A stretch of DNA of 56,562 nucleotides from Ectocarpus siliculosus (taxonomy: Eukaryota; Sar; Phaeophyceae; Ectocarpales; Ectocarpaceae): the NCBI GenBank assembly GCA_000310025.1, contig FN649726.1, positions 1,655,027 to 1,711,588 on the forward strand, in the 5' to 3' direction. Shown one piece after another: positions 13,401 through 22,085 of this stretch. The translations under genes were made by a program, and so were the position numbers. How positions within the stretch are numbered: the first letter of the stretch is position 1; each line of letters begins with the position of its first letter. A model generated the notes under the pieces. That model was not told the origin of the DNA, searched no databases, and was given only the letters and a program-made list of their open reading frames with translations.

Positions 13401-15814
13401 CTTCAGGAAGGCGGGGAAAACACCACGAAACAACCGCGAAATACATAGTGCGGGGGAATCAAGTCTCACCTGCTCGTCGTTAACGAGCCCCCACATCATG
13501 GTACATCTGGACGGGAACATGAGCCCCCCAGGCACCAGCCATCGATCCCTCGCGCGCACCAGCGAGTCCAGCATGCTCTCCCTCAGCAGGAAGTATCCCA
13601 TCCACTCCGAGATGATGATGTCCACCTGTATTTTGTTTCCGGCAAGGCGTGTTTGAGTTGTGTGCGAGGGTCGGTGGTCCCCGCCAAAGCGACAAGAAGA
13701 GCGTTTGGTACAAGGATGGAGTTCATTTTTTTTTAGCTTTTTTGTGTGTGGGCGGTTTCGTTTTGCCGTCGTGTTTTGCTGGAAAATGGCCGCGTAATCT
13801 CGGGGGGTCAAACCCATGTACCCGAACCCAAACTCCTCCTCCGCCGTGGAGAGCGGGCGAGCATCGCAAGTCTTACCGGACCGGAGTCTTGGCCCCCCGC
13901 GCGCGCTTGCTTTGCCCGACTCTCCTCTGCCGCTGTGCGATTTACTCGGATAGAACGGCATCCATGCCGTGTTCGACACCTCTACATCGTGGGGGGGTGC
14001 CAAAGCGAGAAAGCTAGCGGCCAAGTGGACCGTCCAAAACAATGCGGGTGATACTGCTGTGTTGCTTTTGCACGGTACATGCTTTCAACACTCCGTGTTG
14101 CGGGCTCCCCACATGTTTTCGGTGGTCTACTTTTTACCTTGACCAATCAGCGTGGCCAAAGCGTGTCCTCTCGTGCATTGCTGGGGTTCGCCCGTGCCGA
14201 TTTCTTACGCGACATCACCGTCCCATCTGCGTGTCTCCCTTTATGTCCAGAACTAGAAACTAGGCTAAATAGGGTTAGGCACCACCGTCATTCTGACAGT
14301 ATCGGCACCTTAGCGTCCAGCTTGAGGTCCTCGACACTGCACTGGATCACCTCCACCACGCCCTCCATCCCGTTCTTAGCAACCAGGCGCCGGGCGTGGT
14401 TCGCCATGTCCGTGAACTCCACCGCGTACACCTGTGTTCAGACAGACACACAAGCCACACACACCAAACATTGCCGGACAGCAAGAGAGCGCCAACAGGG
14501 GGGGGGGGGGGGGGTGGACCACCACACGGTGAGACAAAAAAAAAGTCGGAGCGATTCCTTCCCTTCAGAATACGTAGCGCCTGCAAATAATGAAAGAGAC
14601 ACGCCTGTACACGAATCGTGGTATTTATGCCTTGGGGTGACTCTCAGCGAGCTCTTTTTCGAAGAAACACATGATAAAAAAAGTGGTCGTTCAGGCTCTC
14701 CAAGTGGGCGGCAGGCAGATGCCGAAGCGTTGCCAAGGCCGAGTTTTTCCGACAATATTTTAAACCTACGAATGCACGCGAAAGGAACGTGGTGCCAAAA
14801 AATGTCACATCAAATCGCTGAAAAGCAGCCGGAAATCGATGCCCCTGTGCGTGCCACAAAGAAAAGAAGAAGAAGACTCGCCTTGCTCGCCCCCGCCTTT
14901 GCTGCCCACAGAGCCAGGATACCGCTTCCCGTACCCACGTCAAGCACGCGCTTGCCTGCAAACAACTCGGCGTTGTCCGTGATGGCTAAGGAAGGTAGCG
15001 GTCAAAAACAGGAACGCGCGGGGGGGGGGGTAAGGGGGCGAAACAAAGAACGCCGTGGAGCAGCAGCAGCAGCAGCAGCGTTCCAACCAGGTTCGCATGT
15101 GCTGTAGATAGGCGGACAAAGAAAAGCCGCCGCCAAAGACGGCGCCAGAGCGGTCTGATAGCGTACATATATCCCGTCGTTCTCCCGAGAGTACTGTTGA
15201 GAGGAATGCAACAACGAAACGGGCTTCCAGAACAATAGCCTTTCGGTGCAAGCCAACCTCGAAAAGAGACCAAAAAAAAAAAAGTCTCCCTGTGTTTTTG
15301 CCTTCCCCCTGCGTCACTGCGGCTGATACGCCAAAGATGTACCTCTCGAAAGGTGTTACAGCCAGTAGAGGTCCCAATATAAGTGCCGCTGTGCATGCCC
15401 GGAGGTTTGGCCGGCACAATAGCTGGCACCGGCCCTACATGGGGACCTCTACTGTATATACCGAAACTTGTTGTAGTCCGGCGTCAGAAGATGTACTATA
15501 GGTGGGGACGAAAACACATATGCAAAGCTTATAAGCCGAAATCAAACCATCGGCGGTGACTAGTCTATAGCTTTGATTTCGGCTTCCAAAAAGAAGTTCA
15601 AGACTAGTCAGCGCTGACTACTCTAAACGGTTTGATTTCGGCTAAAAAAAAAAAGTTAAAAGACTAGTCAGCGCTGACTATTCTGATGGTTCGATTACGG
15701 CTTCAAGAAAAGTTGCTCGTCGTCCCATTCGCTTACCCGAGTAGTACGCCTGCATTCGACGATGGTCCGTCAGCATTTGCTTCTGGTGGTACAGGCTGGC
15801 GTAGGAGCAAAAGT
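10495..15814 (-). CDS. PRMT10: PRMT10-type protein arginine methyltransferase (5' exon missing)
   Basis: PRMT10 transfers methyl groups from S-adenosylmethionine to arginines of histones and other proteins. Eight phase-matched exons: 15737-15814, 14882-14985, 14309-14431, 13470-13625, 12032-12136, 11454-11591, 10988-11248 and 10495-10581. Motifs in order: FCSYASLYHQKQML (the YFC/SxYHQK region of plant PRMT10), VLDVGTGSGILALWAAKAG (SAM motif I), VYAVE (post-I), VDIIISEWMGYFLLRESM (double-E loop with both catalytic Glu), WYSFKGETKEFYGVDM, FAGWFTADFHG and THWGQQVF (THW loop). The order and wording match Arabidopsis PRMT10 better than PRMT1. The visible part is about 350 residues against about 380 in plants, so one short N-terminal exon upstream of 15814, supplying one base of the split codon, is missing. 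The exon ending at 14882 uses a GC donor (CAAG|GCGAGT). A second possible mini-exon copy is described separately. Confidence 0.9.
12530..12640. repeat. Low-complexity G-run and (GC)n tract in PRMT10 intron
   Basis: A run of 11 G at 12540-12550 and a (CG)n stretch at about 12628-12641. The word CAATCTTGG followed by a C/G block occurs three times in this intron (about 12528, 12694, 12897), suggesting an old short repeat. Confidence 0.5.
13362..13400 (-). other. Duplicated mini-exon candidate in PRMT10
   Basis: A 39-nt segment is bounded by AG (acceptor) and GTGAGA (donor) and encodes WKTMRFGLVNDEQ in phase 0. The main exon ends with TMMWGLVNDEQ and the same GTGAGA donor. Including it would add 13 residues in frame between 13470 and 12136. 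It could be an alternative exon or a relic of exon duplication; transcript data would decide. Confidence 0.45.
15534..15705. repeat. Palindrome-containing tandem/inverted repeat
   Basis: The motif GTTTGATTTCGGCT and close variants occur three times in direct order (about 15571, 15629, 15688), and its reverse complement AGCCGAAATCAAACC occurs once at 15534. The perfect 16-bp palindrome TAGTCAGCGCTGACTA is at 15605-15620 and again at 15665-15680, giving a period of about 60 bp. It lies in an intron of PRMT10. Confidence 0.8.
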
Positions 15815-16677
15815 CTGAACCGACGAAGAAAAGACGAGGCAATCGGGGTAGCAACAAGAGAGGACACACAAAGGGGCGAGAGATCGAGCAAAAGCGGTGG
15901 TTTAGTTAGACGACGACGATGGCCGAGAAGTTGTTGGCATTGATATTTGCGTACATCTCATGTATGGTGCTTCTTCCGTGTCTCCTTCTGTACGGCGTTT
16001 GACAGCGTGTGCGCCAGCAAATGGCCACAGCAGCAGTGGCGCAACTTCTTGACGTTTATGCCAAGATACTTGTACAGGTAAACGGGGAAGCTTCTTCCTG
16101 GCGTACTTTGCCCTGGGATGGGTGATCCACGTGGTGACCTCTTCTCGGTTTAAGAAAACGAAGGTTTGTATGCACCGTCGACAAGTCTTCTGTGTGACCC
16201 CAGATCGAAGTTATTTCGCTTGCAAGGGATTTAAGCCCGAGAGGGAGAAGGACTGCTGTGTATTTTGCGAGGAATGGTTGGTGCGCACAGCAGGTAAGCA
16301 GTTTTAGTGGGAAGGTTTTGTACTTGGCACCAGCTGTCACCGGCATGAATCATCAGTCAATAGGCTTAAAACATTCTCGAAATAAGCCCAGTACCCAGCC
16401 GTTTTCCCTCCACTCACTGTAAAGACTTCAACACACACCCTTCGACTGCTTTGGATATGTCTCGAACGGGTAGTCTTTTTTTTATTATTATTATTATGAC
16501 ACAACGAATCCATCTCTATCTGAGAAAAGAGTCTACGATAGATAAGCAATGAATCCATAGCGTCAGAGGAACGCTACCTGTATTTCCACGATTTTCCGAG
16601 CAGCACACAGCGACATCTACCCTGTGGGTAACAGGCTCAACAAGACAGTTTGGTAGCCGTCTTGTGTATCTCTCTGC
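15815..16677. other. Upstream region of PRMT10, no resolved gene
   Basis: The missing first PRMT10 exon should lie here or in the following element, but I could not choose it. A + strand 27-codon frame at 15919-16002 encodes a hydrophobic peptide (MAEKLLALIFAYISCMV...), and a frame at 16023 (MATAAVAQLLDVYAK) is followed by a GTAAAC donor. Neither is supported further. Confidence 0.4.
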
Positions 16678-18043
16678 CAGTGTTGGATATTGGGTATCGA
16701 ATATCGATACAAAACTGATATATATCGACGATACGCAGTATCGGTATTGCCGGTTTCCACGCCGATATTTGTCGATACGAATCGGTATCGGCATCGATAT
16801 CGGTATTCGATATTCGATATTTTGGCCCCCTTTCTACCGGGGGGGGGGTCAGTTTCCCAGCTGTCTACCCCCTTTTTGCGCTCAGGCGCCTACGCGCCTA
16901 CTCCTGTCGCCCCCCACTGCCATCACAACCACACACCACACACACACCAGCCCCTGCCAGCCACACACCACACCAACAGTGCCTGTGTCTCAGCTCCTGA
17001 GAACCACATCGGTGTGCAACATGAGCCTTCAAGAATTAGGCTTTGTTGCCGACGATAGCGCTGCCTCTGCCGAATGAGTAGCAGTCATCCCCGTTAGAGT
17101 CAGCTTGCCTCCTTACGTAGGTATGGCGTTTCCCGCAGTTTTAGCAGTAGAGCTACTACATTAGTGCGAACAGAGGCCGTACCTCCTGCGGACAATTTAT
17201 TATGCTGTGTGAACTTGGTTTTGGGACTTGTAATACGTAATGGCAAGGTGTGCTTGATTTCATGTCCGATCACTTGGGCGTGTGATGAATAGAGGTGATG
17301 TGTTCAAGTTTGGCAAGCGTTTGATTTTCGCACATAATGTTTTCGCTATGTTTTTTCTTTTGTTTCCTCTTGGCTGTTGGGTGTCTAGAGTTGATACTCG
17401 CTCGAGGTGCATTGCTGATTGTTGGGCACCCACAACTGGTGGTGGGTGGAATTTTGCATGCATAACTTTGAAGGTAGTAAGAGAATATAAAACCAAGTGT
17501 TCGAGTTTTTTCCGCGTTTTTTTGTCATAAAATCCTGCTCGCAGCCGAGCTTGCACTGATTCGATCGCAACCGTACGGCGGTGTTATAGTGTGTACGTGT
17601 ATACACACATGCACACTGACTGTAAAATGTAAAATATATCTGGTGGACACAGCTACACAACCAACCTCTTGCGCGATGCAGTTTTATATACGCAACATCA
17701 CATCACAACGTGTGCCCGCTGTTGTTATGTGTGCTCGTGATGTTCAACTGCACACACCTGGCACCTGGCAACACCACTACTTCCATGCCGCCGGACCATG
17801 CGCGCACGTCTTGCGCACTGCCGTATACTTCAGATAAGGGTTTGGGTGTGCCAGGGTAAGTGTAATTGCGTAACGCTCGCTCTTCTTGTAACCTGAGGCC
17901 TTCAAACCAGCCGTATCGATATCGAGTATCGATACTTATCGAGCCATTTTCGGGATATCGAACAAAATATTGGTATTTGTGTTTTTTCTCGATACGATGG
18001 GCATATTGTATCGAACCCTTCTGCCCGACCAATATCCAACACT
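16678..18043. mobile_element. Putative non-autonomous DNA transposon with TIRs
   Basis: The perfect 15-bp inverted repeat AGTGTTGGATATTGG occurs at 16679-16693 and, reversed, at 18029-18043. About 140 bp inside each end is densely packed with TATCGATA-like words, resembling subterminal transposase-binding repeats. CTGC flanks both ends (16674-16677 and 18044-18047), a possible short target duplication. The interior has no transposase-like frame; the largest tidy frame is 18 codons at 17022. The CAGTGTTGG-like end resembles hAT termini, but no 8-bp duplication is visible, so the superfamily is open. Confidence 0.65.
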
Positions 18044-18684
18044 CTGCATGTTATCCTGGAAACGTGTAGAAGGAAGATGTTGGTCTGTGTTTTTCATGAT
18101 TTTTGTATTTTTCCCATAAAAATAAAAAAATGGAGTTGAATCGCGAAATTTTTCGTGCTCCAGCGTACGCAAGTCTTGCGCAAAAGGACACACAAGTACT
18201 GTAAGTAAGACGAGGTCGGGGTCTTGTTTGCTTGCGAGGCAAAACGATTGATCAGGGGCGGTAGCGTGTTCTCTGCTGCTGTATTATTTAGCTCCCGCTC
18301 ATGACACTACAGCAGTACTCCGAAAGTCTTCCGACTTCCGACAACCAGCGGTACGAGCTACGAAGTCCCAGCGCCTTTTCTTGTAGGTGCAGTAACGGGC
18401 GCTTCACTATTGTCTTGTGGATTGTGGGACAACTGGATATTCCGATGGTAACGTGGTCGTCTTTGCTCCGCCCTTCCGGGGTATAGCAACACAAGCCTTC
18501 AACAGATGGCAGCAGCAGCAGCAGCAGCAGTTGTTTGTGCGAATATCTTTTCCGGTCCAAAATCCCGACATGCGGCTCAACCGCTTGTTGCTCTCAAATC
18601 TCAAGAACGTGGGTGGCACACAGCGAGCGCAAAAATGACGCTCCAAATCCAACACCAAAACACAAAAAAACAAACAGCAAACAC
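18044..18684. other. Intergenic/3' region, no supported gene
   Basis: Contains a (CAG)n/(CTG)n tract at about 18508-18531. A minus-strand frame reading EGLCCYTPEGRSK could be a terminal exon of the small gene above, but I found no phase-matched junction. Confidence 0.4.
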
Positions 18685-19176
18685 CATTAGGAAGGGCGCA
18701 GTCCCATAGGCACACTGCGCAAGCTTCGGCACCATCGAGCTAGAATCCTGCCACAGCTTCGTCTGGAAGATGTGGCCTGCCTTCGGATTTGCACCGCTGC
18801 CATTGTCACAGCCTGCTGCTGCTGCTGTTGTGTGGTGATAGGTGACAGGAATTTTTCAAACCTGGTGCTGTTCAAGCAACAGCAATAGACGTGCCCGACA
18901 AGAGCGACAGGTCGAACACCGTCAGCACTACTGTACATCGAGCTAGGCTTGAGTGGTGGCTGGGTTGTTTCCCGCCACAGAAGTTGTGGTGTTGTGTTGC
19001 GATGGTACAGCAGTGCTTTTGGGCACAAATCCGGTCCCGCTGCACTTACAGTTGGCGTAGTCCGACGCCTGCTCTTTGGGCCCACCGCCCATCACGGTCA
19101 ACTTGGGGTCGACGCTCTCGACTCCGATCGAAGAGTCCATCTCTTCTGCTGGTGGCGTCGGTGGTCTTGCGTCCAT
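18685..19176 (-). CDS. Small uncharacterised protein (at least two exons)
   Basis: ATG at 19176 opens a frame starting MDARPPTPPAEEMDSS. Exon 1 (19050-19176) ends at a good donor AACT|GTAAGT in phase 1. Exon 2 (18685-18812) follows an AG acceptor in the same phase and reads CCDNGSGANPKAGHIFQTK and onwards to YGTAPFLM. If not spliced again at GTGTTT, the frame continues into a strongly hydrophobic tail of about 27 residues ending at a stop near 18602, which would be a membrane anchor. I do not recognise a family. The glutamine-codon run beside the acceptor makes the exon edge uncertain. Confidence 0.4.
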
Positions 19177-19467
19177 GATGCTGCGTGGCGGACTATTGTG
19201 GGAAGCCGGCTGTTGATGTGGCCTGGGATGCTGTTGATGTCCCGACAGCAGTGACACGGGGGGCTCCGCGACGGGGAAAGGGTACCTGGTGACATCGCGA
19301 TCTTGGTTGCGCGTGACACCCCCCAGCACGACACACTACACATGTTGCTGGTATCGAGGGAGAGAGAAGCAGGAGAAGCAGCGGTCCTTTGGGATGCATG
19401 AGCCCAGGAAGGAAGGGCGCTGTAGCCTGTATATCTTGGAGAGGGTGGCTGGCAACACGTGCGGTGA

Positions 19468-19720
19468 CTCAGCGTACAAGGAGATAAGGAGGCACCTGTG
19501 TATCCGTAAGGGTTCAGCAGAAAGAGGGCGGAGTTCTGTTACCATCAGCACACGCTTTGGGTGGTGGACGAAATCAAGAAGACTGGCGGGAATCCAGATT
19601 GCAGAAAGCGCGTGTCCTTTGGGGAGGGGTAGAAGAAAGGCAGAGCCATGCTGCAAGCACTCGAAATTTCCCAATGTGAGGAGACCGCTTCGACCTCTCT
19701 GGACAGGCTCGTGAGTTTTT
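19468..19720 (+). pseudogene. Degenerate EsV-1-7-type cysteine repeat fragment
   Basis: EsV-1-7 repeats have the pattern C-x4-C-x16-C-x2-H and occur in a large brown algal family that includes the developmental regulator IMM. One frame contains APVYP, an in-frame stop (19507-19509), then KRAEFC (19522-19539) and GNPDCRKRVSFGE (ending about 19626). After a +1 shift comes RRKAEPCCKH (19631-19660). These are two successive half-conserved repeats with a stop, a frameshift and a Cys-to-Gly loss, so this is most simply a dead copy. Donor-like GTGAGT at 19710 and GTAAGG at 19506 leave open an alternative spliced gene model. Confidence 0.6.
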
Positions 19721-21217
19721 CGTTACAAAATGGCGACTCAGGACTAGAGCGGGGGGGTAGCGGGGGGACGGAGAACTTTCGTCATCTGTATGCAAAGTCA
19801 TGACGTGGACGGAAACAAAGGTGTAGTGTTACGGTAAGCTCTTGTACCCATAGGGGGGGAGTGAACCTTTCTAAAAATAAAGAAATAAAAATGGACACCA
19901 GAAAATTCCTCCCAAGGCGCGATTTGTTCTGTCCAACCGAAAAAAGATCAACAGAAGGAAAACTATAATCGGGATAAAGACGATCGATGACCCCGGTCAA
20001 AGGGATGAAATATGGGGGGCAGTTGGCTTGTGACCACGGAAGGCGTCCGCGTCAGTTGGACCAGTATGGACATTAGAAGGTACTGAGTGGAGACCGGAAC
20101 GGTTTTTAGTGTGAAGACAACAACAACAACAACCCGAGTTTCTTCTCTCGTTGCTTGATTCCCTCAAGTGAAGCCCAGACGTGGCTACGTCAAAGCACGT
20201 CATTACATAAAAACAGGTCGAGGTGCGTTCAATACCTGACCCGCCGCTGTTGCTCGACATCGAGAGTTCGAGGCCAACTGTCATGGTCGCGATCAACTCT
20301 ATCATTGGACCGACCTACTGTATAGCTCACGTTCAATAGGGAGACGTGACGCTGCTCAGCAGTTGGGACTATCTATGTGGTTCACCGTCGTCATGTTTCC
20401 GCTCAGCAGGGAGTGATAAGTCCCTTCATTCTGCATTCATCCACCAAGGCTACGGGAGGCCTAGGCCATACAAGGAGTGGGAGGGGATCAAGGTCACCTG
20501 GGGCTCCTGTTTCCTCACTTACGTATTAACCTACGGAGATCTACCACCATTGGACTCGTGCGAGAAAGGCACAATGATGCCGTGGAGTTCCCTGACTGGA
20601 TCCTGACTGGATCCTCACATCCCCACATGTATGCAAAACTCCTTTCCTACCAGTAGAGAGTCATGCCTATGGCACTCTACATGTATCACAGGTAGACAGC
20701 GGTATTCCTTGTACTTTATTGACGATGGTACAAAAGACACTCTTGTATGATTAGTCTCATGACAACTTTGCGGGAAATTTAAGAGCTTTGCGTTCTGTGC
20801 GATGTTAGCACGGCCGTGGGCCGGTTAAGCCTACCTGCGATGGGAATATAAGAAGTGGGTATGGTTTTCTCGGAACATGTTTATTGTGTGCGGTGCTCAT
20901 GGATGGATATCCCGGACATTGCCCTCCAGCCAGCCATGGCCCAACCTTGAATCTTCAAAAGTTCTGTTAATAGACCGTGTCCCCTCAAATGCGGTGCAGT
21001 GGTAATAGGCTGATGTTCCATCCACGTCCGCTTGTCTGCGCGCGTCATGTTTCCGCAAAGCACCGAAAACTCAAATTTGGCGGTCCAGAATGAAATCAAA
21101 CCTGCTTTGCACTCGCCTACTTCACCCCCCTCCCTACCTCGGCAACGCTTCCTCCATCCTACCTACCCCTACTGCAGGATCAAGATTAAGGGGAGAAACC
21201 GCCGAGAGTGGGAGATA
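19721..21217. other. Intergenic region, no supported gene
   Basis: Frames are short with no recognisable motif. A (CAA)n-tailed element lies at 20070-20133. Confidence 0.6.
20070..20133 (+). repeat. (CAA)n-tailed dispersed element, copy B
   Basis: GTATGGACATTAGAAGGTAC, then TGAGTGGAGACCGGAACGG and GTGTGAAGA(CAA)n. It shares the GTATGGAYRTTAGAAGGTAC start with copy A (2150) and the GGAGACCGG core with copy C (55300). Confidence 0.65.
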
Positions 21218-21597
21218 CATACGTCCAACTGTACCTCCAGTATCACACTATTAGCATCGTCATTATAAAAAAATTAAAAATAAGAATTGCAAAAAACTTA
21301 GTCGAACATACCAAAATTTAGCAGTTTGGTATGCACTTTCAGGGCTTTTATTGAAACTCGTTCCCGATCAATCGTACCGGACCGAACGGCCTTTTTCCAG
21401 GCAAGTCTACTCTCGCCTCCACATACGTCCAACTGTACCTCCAGTATCACACTATTAGCATCGTCAATATAAAAAAAATAAAAATAAGAATTGCAAAAAA
21501 CTTAGTCGAACATACCAAAATTTAGCAGTTTGGTATGCACTTTCAGGGCTTTTATTGAACTCGTTCCCGATCAATCGTACCGGACCGAACGGCCTTT
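21218..21597. repeat. Tandem duplication, 204-bp period
   Basis: CATACGTCCAACTGTACC starts at 21218 and again at 21422. The two copies are nearly identical through the AT-rich AAAATAAGAATTGC block to CGAACGGCCTTT, differing by a few single-base changes and indels. The second copy is truncated at about 21597. No gene is predicted in either copy. Confidence 0.95.
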
Positions 21598-22085
21598 CCT
21601 CCGTTGCCAATCAACGTCGCCGTCTAGCTCCTTGCAAACGAGATCATCGTGTCGCATGTACCTGTTCCATATGGCACCGTTTCGACGGACCTCTGGCATA
21701 CAGGTTCTACTCACCGGATAGACCACCGCTGGCACATTGCACCAAACCTTGTTCGAATGACAGCCACGACGATGTATATCTTCATTGCTAGACTAGTTGG
21801 GAGAGAGAGGAGCTCATCTCCCGTCTACATATTTACAAAACAGACGTAAAATACCTTTTCATTGCACATGCGATCAACGTCGTGTTGACACCTAATGGAA
21901 AAAGACACACGTCTCGCGAATAATCTCGCTGACAGATAGGTCCACGAAAACCTGAAGAAGCACGCCATGACAATACAAAGAATTATGGCACACCCCAATA
22001 AAATATTGCTTAAAATCACACACGACTGACATACCGTGTTCGAGATACATACGTGGTTCTGCAAAAACGAACTAATGTACTGCTG
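21598..22085. other. Intergenic region 3' of the giant gene
   Basis: AT-richer than its surroundings. No supported frame; the 3' UTR of the giant minus-strand gene probably lies here. Confidence 0.5.

Noticed and set aside
14079-15107. 342-codon open frame on the + strand
   Set aside because: It overlaps two conserved PRMT10 exons and their introns on the minus strand and has no domain of its own; a shadow frame in GC-rich DNA.
16678-18043. Assignment of the TIR element to the hAT superfamily
   Set aside because: The ends start (C)AGTGTTGG as in some hAT elements, but no 8-bp target duplication and no transposase are visible.
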